The notes under the pieces were generated by a model. The model was not told the origin of the DNA. It saw nothing but the letters and a program-made list of their open reading frames with translations, and ran no database searches. The position numbers and the translations under genes are program-made. Positions 57,866 to 64,000 of a stretch of 64,000 nucleotides of DNA are shown one piece after another. Each line of letters begins with the position of its first letter. Position 1 is the stretch's first letter. This stretch comes from Parasedimentitalea marina (GTDB lineage Bacteria > Pseudomonadota > Alphaproteobacteria > Rhodobacterales > Rhodobacteraceae): assembly GCF_004006175.1 (NCBI RefSeq), contig NZ_CP033219.1, forward strand, positions 1,178,001 through 1,242,000. Reading direction: 5' to 3'.

Positions 57866-57891
57866 CAGCATCAGGGAGGAGGAGGATGCTG
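57866..57891 (-). ncRNA. ccsR2: CcsR-like small RNA hairpin 2
   Basis: The stem CAGCATC/GATGCTG (7 pairs) with a loop carrying CCTCCTCCC on the minus strand (57874-57882). Confidence 0.8.
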
Positions 57892-57901
57892 CCGCGTAGG
57901 A

Positions 57902-57934
57902 CAGGTCTTCTTAAGGGAGGAGAAAAAAGACCTG
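57902..57934 (-). ncRNA. ccsR1: CcsR-like small RNA hairpin 1
   Basis: The stem CAGGTCT/AGACCTG with a loop carrying CTCCTCCC (57915-57922), one C shorter than the motif of the other three. It begins 8 bases after the DUF1127 stop codon. Confidence 0.78.
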
Positions 57935-57941
57935 ATCTCTA

Positions 57942-58160
57942 TTATTTGGAGCCGTAGGCAGCCTCGTGTGCGACGTTCTTCAACATCGAGCGGTTCAGGC
58001 CCAGGTCAGCCAGTTCACGGCGTGTCAGCATCGAGAGCTCAACCAGTGTTTTGCGATACAGGCGGTATTGAGTAAAACGGTCCCATGCGGCCTCGGCCAG
58101 TGCGACGGGGGCGCAGAACAGCGAAAGTTTCGAGCGGCTGATGTGATCAATGGCGGCCAT
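57942..58160 (-). CDS. DUF1127 family small arginine-rich protein (CcaF1-like)
   Basis: 72 residues. The C-terminal half YRKTLVELSMLTRRELADLGLNRSMLKNVAHEAAYG is the DUF1127 pattern. The N-terminal half is amphipathic. In Rhodobacter the homologue CcaF1 is encoded just upstream of four CcsR small RNAs, is induced under stress and acts in RNA turnover. The same layout is seen here: the stop is followed by four CCTCCTCCC hairpins on the same strand. It is probably transcribed under a RpoH-type sigma factor, but I could not assign its promoter. Confidence 0.9.
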   Translation of the reverse strand: MAAIDHISRSKLSLFCAPVALAEAAWDRFTQYRLYRKTLVELSMLTRRELADLGLNRSMLKNVAHEAAYGSK

Positions 58161-58452
58161 CGTCTTGGTCCTTAGTGTATTTCAGTGCGTTGCCTGTGTG
58201 GCGTTGCTTGAGGCCAAAATAGGAATTTGCTGCAGATGCACAATCCCTTGCTTGGTCATTTCTGCTATGCAGCATTTGCATGGGTCAGCTATTGCATTTT
58301 CTGCTTGTCTGATTTTGTGCAGTGATGGCCGGTGGATGCATAATAATTTTGCTGAAAATGTATGACGGACGCTGCAGGGGTAACACTGGTTCCGGGGGTT
58401 TTGCCGGGCGACGCACTGCCTATATGTAGGCAGGAAAGATTAGGAGGCCAAA

Positions 58453-59517
58453 ATGGCAGTGACGCTGGTAGAGATAAATAAAGCACTAGGGCGCTTGGCG
58501 CTGCCGGATGGGGGTACATTGGTATCACGCGACATGGTGCGGGCAGTGCGGATTGAGGGCGGGAAGGTCAGTTTCGTGATCGAGGCCCCGAATCCAGACA
58601 TTGCCAAGATGATGGAGCCTTTGCGCCGGGCAGCCGAGGACGTGGTGCAAGAGCTGGACGGGGTGCAGGAGGTTTCGGTTGCCTTGACGGCGCATGGACC
58701 TGCCGCCGCGGCGCCGAGCCTAAAGATCGGTGGCCATCCCAAGCCGCAGGCCGGGCCGCTGAAGCCTGCCGGGGTGCAGCGTATTCTGGCGGTGGGGTCT
58801 GGTAAGGGCGGGGTTGGTAAATCAACAGTCGCCTCTAATCTGGCGGTGGCGCTTGCCCGACAGGGGCGCAAGGTGGGATTGCTGGACGCGGATATCTATG
58901 GTCCCAGCCAACCCCGCATGATGGGGGCCTCGGGGCGCCCGGCCAGCCCTGATGGCAAAATCATCGAACCGCTGCATGCCCATGGCGTCACCTTGATGTC
59001 GATCGGGTTCATGCTTGAGGAAGACAAAGCAGTGATCTGGCGCGGCCCAATGTTGATGGGCGCATTGCAGCAGATGCTGGGGCAGGTCAATTGGGGTGAA
59101 CTGGACGTGTTGATCGTCGACTTGCCTCCGGGGACGGGCGATGTCCAGTTGACGCTGTGTACCAAGACGGAACTGTCGGGCGCCATTGTCGTCTCCACAC
59201 CGCAAGATGTGTCGCTGCTGGATGCGCGCAAGGCGCTGGATATGTTCAAGACGCTTAAGACACCTGTGCTTGGGCTGATCGAGAACATGTCGTTTTTTAC
59301 CTGCCCGGATTGTGGCGGCGAGCATCATATTTTTGGTAATGGCGGTGTCGCGACCGAGGCTAAGACATTGGGCTTGCCACTGCTGGGGGCTTTGCCAATT
59401 GATCTTGAGACCCGACTGGCCGGCGACAACGGCACTCCTGTGGCAGCGGGGGATGGGGCGATGGCGCAGGCCTATGCCCGTATTGCCGAAGGGTTGGTCA
59501 AGGGCGGCATGGCCTAA
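58453..59517 (+). CDS. mrp: Mrp/NBP35 family iron-sulfur carrier ATPase (ApbC)
   Basis: 354 residues. The N-terminal MIP18-like (DUF59) domain at about 1-90 is followed by the P-loop ATPase with GSGKGGVGKSTVASNLAVALA (deviant Walker A), DADIYGPSQPRMMG, and the CPDCGGEHHIFGNGG cluster motif near residue 280 (CxxC). Such proteins bind and transfer 4Fe-4S clusters to target enzymes. AGGAG (58442-58446) precedes the ATG. Possible clients nearby in the genome include UbiU/UbiV and NapA, but that is speculation. Confidence 0.94.
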   Translation: MAVTLVEINKALGRLALPDGGTLVSRDMVRAVRIEGGKVSFVIEAPNPDIAKMMEPLRRAAEDVVQELDGVQEVSVALTAHGPAAAAPSLKIGGHPKPQAGPLKPAGVQRILAVGSGKGGVGKSTVASNLAVALARQGRKVGLLDADIYGPSQPRMMGASGRPASPDGKIIEPLHAHGVTLMSIGFMLEEDKAVIWRGPMLMGALQQMLGQVNWGELDVLIVDLPPGTGDVQLTLCTKTELSGAIVVSTPQDVSLLDARKALDMFKTLKTPVLGLIENMSFFTCPDCGGEHHIFGNGGVATEAKTLGLPLLGALPIDLETRLAGDNGTPVAAGDGAMAQAYARIAEGLVKGGMA

Positions 59518-59555
59518 CCTGACCGTCGTCTCTGGACCATTGAAAAACGATAACC

Positions 59556-59582
59556 GGCCCGCCTGTTCAGGTGGGCCTTTTT
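59556..59582 (+). terminator. Rho-independent terminator of mrp
   Basis: GGCCCGCCT (59556-59564) pairs with AGGTGGGCC (59569-59577) around a GTTC loop, followed by TTTTT. A 9-base stem with one G-T pair; a strong terminator 38 bases after the mrp stop. Confidence 0.88.
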
Positions 59583-59718
59583 GTCCTGATGCCCACCCGC
59601 CTTCCAGTTTCCAAAATTCGCCAGACGCGACCGAGGCAAGATCGACTGGCTATTCCAGGTCGAGCGATCCCGTCCTGGTCGCTCTATTTTTGGGCGACGG
59701 ATTGTGAAAGGCATCTAT

Positions 59719-59783
59719 TGGGGTGGCGATTGGGAATTTATGGGGAGCCTGGGAAACCATGGGCGGTTTGGGAAACCATGGGC
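59719..59783. promoter_or_regulatory. MraZ-box array, seven TGGGN repeats
   Basis: TGGGN elements start at 59719, 59731, 59741, 59750, 59760, 59769 and 59779, i.e. mostly every 9-10 bases. E. coli MraZ binds TGGGN repeats separated by 5-base spacers in front of its own gene. The two rightmost pairs are also part of a direct repeat TGGGAAACCATGGGCG (59750-59765 and 59769-59784). Position upstream of mraZ makes autoregulation very likely. Confidence 0.72.
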
Positions 59784-59824
59784 GTAGAATCGGTGATTTG
59801 CGGCAAAAAACGTTGAATTTCCAC

Positions 59825-59840
59825 GAATCAAGTTTGATTC
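59825..59840. promoter_or_regulatory. Perfect 16-base palindrome GAATCAAGTTTGATTC
   Basis: Arms GAATCAA/TTGATTC with a GT centre. Both ends contain a GANTC site (GAATC at 59825, GATTC at 59836), the target of the cell-cycle methyltransferase CcrM. Further GANTC sites are at 59787 and 59918. It could be a regulator binding site sensitive to methylation; the protein is unknown. Confidence 0.55.
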
Positions 59841-60144
59841 GATGTCTTGAAACTCAATTCGCCTGTGAGTTGCTTGGGGATAACTCGGAACGTTAAGGGA
59901 ACGAAAATTGAAATTCGGATTCGCTGGAAACTTTCTGGGAAATTAGGGGAATTATTTTTGCCATCACGGTTGCACTATATGTTGTGTCATGGTTGGCAAG
60001 AATAACTATACGTTCTCTCATTCGCCCAATTATTAGCCCTAAAATCTAATTATATTTAGATCTTGTTAAGAAATGTGGCGAGTGTGTCGTTAAAAAGGCG
60101 TTGCCAGACCATGAAGTCCCATAGTATCCCCATATACATCGAAT

Positions 60145-60350
60145 GAGACGAAGAGCACGGGGCGCACAACGACCCCACAAATACAAGAAACTAAAAGCAG
60201 GTATCATACAGGCCTTCGCTTTCATCAGATACTGAGATCCGGCGCGCGAGCGAGCAGACATCCCCCCAGGTGGCGCGCGCAGTCGGACACTCCCGCACAG
60301 CGGGACGAAGATGGCGAGTTGATCCGTGGCAGCTGATCAACTCGCCTTTT
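60145..60350 (+). ncRNA. upsM: UpsM-like leader RNA of the dcw cluster
   Basis: The 5' end is approximate; the 3' end is the strong terminator at 60312-60350. In Rhodobacter sphaeroides the small RNA UpsM arises from the mraZ leader by partial termination upstream of mraZ. The same position, length range and terminator are seen here. Alternative reading: an attenuator with no independent RNA function. Confidence 0.55.
60312..60350 (+). terminator. Strong rho-independent terminator in the mraZ leader
   Basis: Twelve perfect pairs: GGCGAGTTGATC (60312-60323) with GATCAACTCGCC (60334-60345), 10-base loop, then TTTTT. It stands 59 bases before mraZ with no gene ending upstream, so transcription of dcw must partly read through it. 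Confidence 0.92.
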
Positions 60351-60408
60351 TCCTTACCGGGGCACGAATAAAAAAAGACGCGAGGAACGTAGCAGAAGGG
60401 ACGTTATC

Positions 60409-60915
60409 TTGGGCCGCAGGTTCAGAGGCGAAAGCCAACACAAGGTCGATACAAAGGGCAGGGTGTCTATCCCGGCCTCGTTTCGTCGTGTGCTTGAATC
60501 TGGCGACGCCAACTGGCAGTCCGGCGACAATCCTGAGCTGGTCATCGTATATGGCGATGACGACCGTAATTTTCTTGAATGTTATACAATGGAGGCAATC
60601 GACGAGGTCGATGCCAAGATTGATGCTTTACCGCGTGGCTCAGAACCGCGTAAGGCGTTGCAGCGTTTGTTCCACGGACGTTCTTTTCCCACCACAGTTG
60701 ATGAAACTGGCCGCTTGGTGCTGCCGGCCAAGCTGCGCAACAAGATCGGCCTCAAGGGAGAGGCTTTCTTTATTGCTGCAGGTGATACTTTTCAGATCTG
60801 GAAGCCGGAAACCTATGAGCAGGAAGAATCTGCTCAGACCGATAAGTGGTTGGACGAATTGCCAGAAGGCTATGACATAATGCAGTTTCTTGACGGCGCC
60901 AAAGGGGCAGAGTGA
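60409..60915 (+). CDS. mraZ: Division/cell wall cluster transcriptional regulator MraZ
   Basis: 168 residues from a TTG at 60409 (AAGGG upstream); the start [26 protein letters not shown] is normal for MraZ. Two AbrB-like SpoVT domains carry the DxxGR signatures: DTKGRVSIP near residue 15 and [13 protein letters not shown] near residue 99. MraZ binds repeats upstream of its own gene and controls the dcw cluster. The C-terminal tail beyond the second repeat is longer than in E. coli. The rsmH start overlaps its stop. Confidence 0.95.
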   Translation: MGRRFRGESQHKVDTKGRVSIPASFRRVLESGDANWQSGDNPELVIVYGDDDRNFLECYTMEAIDEVDAKIDALPRGSEPRKALQRLFHGRSFPTTVDETGRLVLPAKLRNKIGLKGEAFFIAAGDTFQIWKPETYEQEESAQTDKWLDELPEGYDIMQFLDGAKGAE

Positions 60916-61907
60916 TGACGACGGACCAGAATACCGGATCCGCCCCCCATGTTCCCGTTTTACTGCGCCCTTTGCTAAAGGCCGTCGCGCCCGTGTCGGG
61001 GCGTTGGTTGGATGGCACATTTGGGGCTGGCGGATATACGCGTGGTTTACTCGAGGCTGGGGCATCGCAGGTCATTGGTGTCGATCGCGACCCGCTGGCG
61101 TTTGAAATGGCGCAAAGCTGGGCCGGAGAATACGGGGACAGGCTGGTGATGCAGCAGGGCGTATTTTCGCGCATGGACGAATACGCCAGCGATTTGGACG
61201 GCGTTGTCCTGGATCTTGGTGTGTCGTCGATGCAGTTGGACCTGGCTGAACGTGGGTTCTCGTTCATGAAAGATGGTCCGCTGGACATGCGGATGTCACA
61301 AGAGGGGCCCTCGGCGGCAAATCTTGTAGCGGAACTTTCAGAAGTTCAATTGGCGGATATCCTGTTTCATTTTGGCGAAGAACGCGCCAGTCGCCGTATT
61401 GCAAAGGCAATCGTCAAGGCGCGCACGCTGGAACCGATCACCACCACATTACAATTGACTAGAATCGTCGAGGGATGCCTGCCACGGTCCAAGCCGGGCA
61501 AATCGCATCCTGCCACGCGTAGTTTTCAGGGGCTGCGCATTGCGGTGAATGCCGAGTACGAAGAATTGTTCCAGGGCTTGCTGGCCGCTGAACGGGCACT
61601 TAAGCCGGGCGGCTTGCTAGCGGTTGTCACTTTTCACTCTATCGAAGACCGGATGGTCAAACGGTTCTTTCAGCATCGCGCTGGTAAGACCGGTCGCGCC
61701 AATCGATTTGCTCCAGAGATTGAGGAAATTCCGACACAGTTCACATTGGTCACCCGTAAGGCCGAAGGGCCGGATGATCAGGAATTGGCGGAAAACCCAA
61801 GGTCACGGTCTGCGCGATTGCGGGTCGGGCGGCGGAGCGAGGCGCCAGCCACGCCGATAGAGGCCCGCGACATTGGGATGCCACAACTGAAAGAGGCCCT
61901 TCGATGA
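60915..61907 (+). CDS. rsmH: 16S rRNA (cytosine-1402-N4)-methyltransferase RsmH (MraW)
   Basis: 330 residues from the ATG at 60915, overlapping the mraZ stop, with AGGGG 7 bases upstream. SAM-binding motif [28 protein letters not shown], then [31 protein letters not shown] and the C-terminal [13 protein letters not shown], all typical. It methylates C1402 of 16S rRNA. Its stop overlaps the ftsL start by 4 bases (ATGA). Confidence 0.97.
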   Translation: MTTDQNTGSAPHVPVLLRPLLKAVAPVSGRWLDGTFGAGGYTRGLLEAGASQVIGVDRDPLAFEMAQSWAGEYGDRLVMQQGVFSRMDEYASDLDGVVLDLGVSSMQLDLAERGFSFMKDGPLDMRMSQEGPSAANLVAELSEVQLADILFHFGEERASRRIAKAIVKARTLEPITTTLQLTRIVEGCLPRSKPGKSHPATRSFQGLRIAVNAEYEELFQGLLAAERALKPGGLLAVVTFHSIEDRMVKRFFQHRAGKTGRANRFAPEIEEIPTQFTLVTRKAEGPDDQELAENPRSRSARLRVGRRSEAPATPIEARDIGMPQLKEALR

Positions 61908-62254
61908 AATCTCTGGCTTATGTCCTATCCGCGCTGGCGGTGTTTGGTCTAGCATTCTGGGCCTACCGTGAAAACTATGCCACCCAGCAGGTGTTGAAAG
62001 AAACCCGAACCCTGCAACGCCAGATCGGCGCAGCCCAGGTGCGACTTGGGGTGCTACGGGCCGAGTGGGCCTATCTGAACCGTCCCGACCGTTTGCGGGA
62101 ATTGGCCGAGCTGAACTTTAACAGCCTCGGCCTTTTGCCTCTTCGTCCCAACCAGTTTGGCCGGGTGGATGAGGTCGCCTATCCGCAGGTGCCGCTGCTG
62201 CCCATCACCAATGGTGTCGATGTGTCGACTATGGCTGCCGCGGGGGGGAACTGA
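61904..62254 (+). CDS. ftsL: Cell division protein FtsL
   Basis: 116 residues. Short cytoplasmic start, one membrane helix at about 5-22 ([17 protein letters not shown]) and a periplasmic coiled coil at about 28-75 ([39 protein letters not shown]) with the RLRELAE closing motif common to FtsL. It bridges FtsB, FtsQ and the FtsWI synthase. Overlaps both neighbours in the dcw cluster. The family is poorly conserved, but position makes the call firm. Confidence 0.9.
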   Translation: MKSLAYVLSALAVFGLAFWAYRENYATQQVLKETRTLQRQIGAAQVRLGVLRAEWAYLNRPDRLRELAELNFNSLGLLPLRPNQFGRVDEVAYPQVPLLPITNGVDVSTMAAAGGN

Positions 62255-64000
62255 TGATCCGTATTCCGCTACGGCCACTGGCCCGCATCCTGACCGCCCG
62301 CGCCAAAGGGGAAAACCCGGACGCTATTGAAAAAGAGAATCTGCGCCAGCGTCACGCTGAAATTCAGGGCCGCTCTCAGGTCCGGTCCGAAGGTCGGCTG
62401 CTGGTGCTGGGTGCATTTTTCCTGTGCGCCTATGCGGTGATAGGTCTTCGTATGGGAATGATGGCCACATCCGAGCCAACGGAACCGGCCACCAGTGCAT
62501 CGGGCAGCGCCATTGCGGCGCAGCGCGCCGATATTGTCGACCGCGAAGGCCGCATTCTGGCAACCAACTTTGAGACCCATTCACTCTATGCGCATCCGCA
62601 GCAATTGATTGATGCGGTGGCCTCGGCGGACGCGCTGGTCAAAATTTTCCCGGATCTGGATCACGCGCGCCTGGTCAAGGATTTCACCGGCAAGCGCAAG
62701 TTTGTCTGGATCAAGAAAAAGATCAGCCCCGAGCAAAAGCAGGCGGTGCATGATATCGGCGATCCCGGACTGCTGTTTGGCCCGCGTGAAATGCGGCTTT
62801 ACCCCAATGGCAGTCTGGCCGCCCATGTTCTGGGCGGGGCCGGGTTTGGCAAAGAAGACGTCGATGCCGCCGAGGTGATCGGTGTTGCGGGCGTGGAACG
62901 TCAGTTCGACAGTTATCTGCGCGATCCGGCCAACGGTGCCGAGCCGCTGCAGCTGTCGCTGGACCTGACCATTCAGGCCGCCGCCGAGCGTGTCCTTTAT
63001 GGCGGCATGCGTCTGATGAATGCCAAGGGTGCAACCTCTATCCTGATGGATGTGACCACCGGCGAGGTGATCTCGGTGGTGTCACTGCCTGATTTTGACC
63101 CGAATGAGCGGCCACGGCCACCGGTTTCGGGCGATGATCCGTCCGACAGCCCGCTGTTCAATCGGGCAGTGCAGGGGGTGTATGAACTGGGCTCCACCTT
63201 CAAGATTTTCGCTGCCGCACAGGCGATGGATTTGGGATTGGTCAATCCCGACACTATGGTTGATATCCGTGGTCCGCTGCGCTGGGGTCGCTTCTCGATC
63301 CGGGATTTCCACAACTACGGCAACAGCTTATCGGTAGAGCGGATCATTGTGAAATCGTCAAATATTGGCACGGCACGTCTGGCACAGCAAATTGGGGCTG
63401 ACCGTCAGCGCGATTTCCTGTCGCGTCTGGGGATGCTCGAGGCCACTCCGTTTGAGATATCCGAGGCCAATGCAGGGCGCCCCTTATTGCCGCCAAACTG
63501 GTCCGAACTGTCGGCGATGACGATTTCCTATGGTCACGGTCTGTCGACCAGCCCAATGCATTTGGCGGCGGGCTATGCGACGATTGCCAATGGTGGAAAT
63601 TATGTCAGCCCAACCATTCTGAAGCAGAACGGGCCGCAATTGGGGCCTCGCGTCATGTCAGCCGAGGCCGCAGCGGCGTCACGCGAAATGCTGCGTCTGG
63701 TGGTGACAGAAGGCACCGCCAGCTTTGGCGAAGTTCCCGGCTATCAGGTTGGCGGTAAGACTGGCACTGCGGATAAGCCAAAACCGTCAGGTGGCTATTA
63801 CGAGGATAAAGTGATCGCCACTTTTGCGTCGATCTTCCCAGCGCATGACCCGAAATATGTGCTGGTTGTAACCCTGGATGAACCTTCGATCATCGCCTAC
63901 GATGAAGAGCGTCGTACGGCGGGGTGGACGGCTGTTCCGGTTGCCGCTGAAATGATCGGCCGGATCGCGCCGTTGTTGGGGCTGCGACCGCAAGTTGAAC
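62254..64000 (+). CDS. ftsI: Penicillin-binding protein FtsI (PBP3), 5' part
   Basis: 582 codons are present; the gene runs off the right edge. The start overlaps the ftsL stop (TGATG). A cytoplasmic segment and one membrane helix (about residues 48-68) precede the pedestal domain that starts AQRADIVDREGRILATN. The transpeptidase motifs are complete: STFK with nucleophile Ser314 (ELGSTFKIFA), SSN (KSSNIGTARLA) and KTGTADK. It cross-links septal peptidoglycan with FtsW. Near-complete, since FtsI is about 580-600 residues. Confidence 0.96.
   Translation, partial: MIRIPLRPLARILTARAKGENPDAIEKENLRQRHAEIQGRSQVRSEGRLLVLGAFFLCAYAVIGLRMGMMATSEPTEPATSASGSAIAAQRADIVDREGRILATNFETHSLYAHPQQLIDAVASADALVKIFPDLDHARLVKDFTGKRKFVWIKKKISPEQKQAVHDIGDPGLLFGPREMRLYPNGSLAAHVLGGAGFGKEDVDAAEVIGVAGVERQFDSYLRDPANGAEPLQLSLDLTIQAAAERVLYGGMRLMNAKGATSILMDVTTGEVISVVSLPDFDPNERPRPPVSGDDPSDSPLFNRAVQGVYELGSTFKIFAAAQAMDLGLVNPDTMVDIRGPLRWGRFSIRDFHNYGNSLSVERIIVKSSNIGTARLAQQIGADRQRDFLSRLGMLEATPFEISEANAGRPLLPPNWSELSAMTISYGHGLSTSPMHLAAGYATIANGGNYVSPTILKQNGPQLGPRVMSAEAAAASREMLRLVVTEGTASFGEVPGYQVGGKTGTADKPKPSGGYYEDKVIATFASIFPAHDPKYVLVVTLDEPSIIAYDEERRTAGWTAVPVAAEMIGRIAPLLGLRPQVE

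Larger units (their letters stand above)
59583..60408 (+). other. Long leader/promoter region of the dcw cluster
   Basis: 826 bases without a credible gene. From left to right it holds the TGGGN array (59719-59783), four GANTC sites (59787-59922), a perfect 16-base palindrome (59825-59840), an AT-rich stretch (59880-60070) with a stem ATCTAA/TTAGAT (60044-60061), and a terminated leader RNA ending at 60350. The mraZ start follows 59 bases later. Confidence 0.7.

Noticed and set aside
60063..60094. TTAA pairs as a CtrA box
   Set aside because: The two TTAA elements are 24 bases apart rather than separated by 7 bases.
60231..60350. Considered RNase P RNA or SRP RNA for the structured region before mraZ
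   Set aside because: The conserved cores of those RNAs are not seen; the UpsM-type leader explains the terminator better.
60326..60880. Open frame of 184 codons overlapping mraZ in another frame
   Set aside because: It starts inside the terminator hairpin and overlaps mraZ, whose two SpoVT domains are complete.

Overview
The window looks like a chromosomal segment of a marine alphaproteobacterium of the family Rhodobacteraceae (Roseobacter group). The evidence is the GC-rich coding style, the dispersed his gene order, a DUF1127 gene followed by four CCTCCTCCC hairpins (ccaF1-ccsR arrangement), a terminated leader RNA upstream of mraZ (UpsM arrangement) and the GAAC-N7-GAAC type of SOS box. 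No phage, insertion sequence or CRISPR array is visible. Both ends cut genes: napA on the left, ftsI on the right.

Layout. (1) 1-7973 is an anaerobic respiration island. The end of napA with napB and napC (periplasmic nitrate reductase) is followed by a leftward overlapping operon ubiT-ubiU-ubiV-nnrS-DUF2478 and a rightward pair ubiD-ubiX. An FNR-type box sits in the ubiT/ubiD divergent region. Together these make ubiquinone without oxygen while nitrogen oxides are respired. (2) 8549-18210 holds two LysR regulators and a tightly overlapping catabolic operon: aldehyde dehydrogenase, M19-dipeptidase homologue with altered metal ligands, unrecognised 564-residue protein, DUF3726 protein, Ldh-family oxidoreductase and BCCT transporter. 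It probably imports and degrades a betaine-like compound that I cannot identify. (3) 18321-32279 is a Wzx/Wzy-type exopolysaccharide locus with its own hybrid kinase and LuxR-type response regulator. Each of its four promoter-bearing intergenic gaps carries one copy of a palindrome related to TATCC-N4-GGATA, a candidate operator.

(4) 32366-43856 has tRNA-Tyr, rlmB, small housekeeping genes, and hisB, hisH, hisA, hisF and hisE on the minus strand, interrupted by unrelated genes. (5) 43884-48151 has a class III aminotransferase, three near-identical tRNA-Gly(GCC) genes and, between two of them, a type II restriction-modification pair with a NaeI-like endonuclease. Three copies of an intergenic inverted-repeat element lie between 40708 and 46960. 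(6) 48305-57590 holds a YHYH protein, pyruvate carboxylase, an FMN-dependent alpha-hydroxy-acid dehydrogenase, a UvrD-type helicase behind an SOS box, and a metallophosphoesterase. (7) 57745-58160 is the DUF1127 gene with its four CcsR-like hairpins, followed by mrp/apbC. (8) 59719-64000 is the start of the division and cell-wall (dcw) cluster: an array of TGGGN repeats matching MraZ boxes, a GANTC-rich AT-rich leader, a strong terminator, then mraZ, rsmH, ftsL and ftsI.

All functional calls come from reading protein motifs and gene context. No database search was run. Start codons were moved where Shine-Dalgarno sequences, gene overlaps or regulatory sites argued for it.
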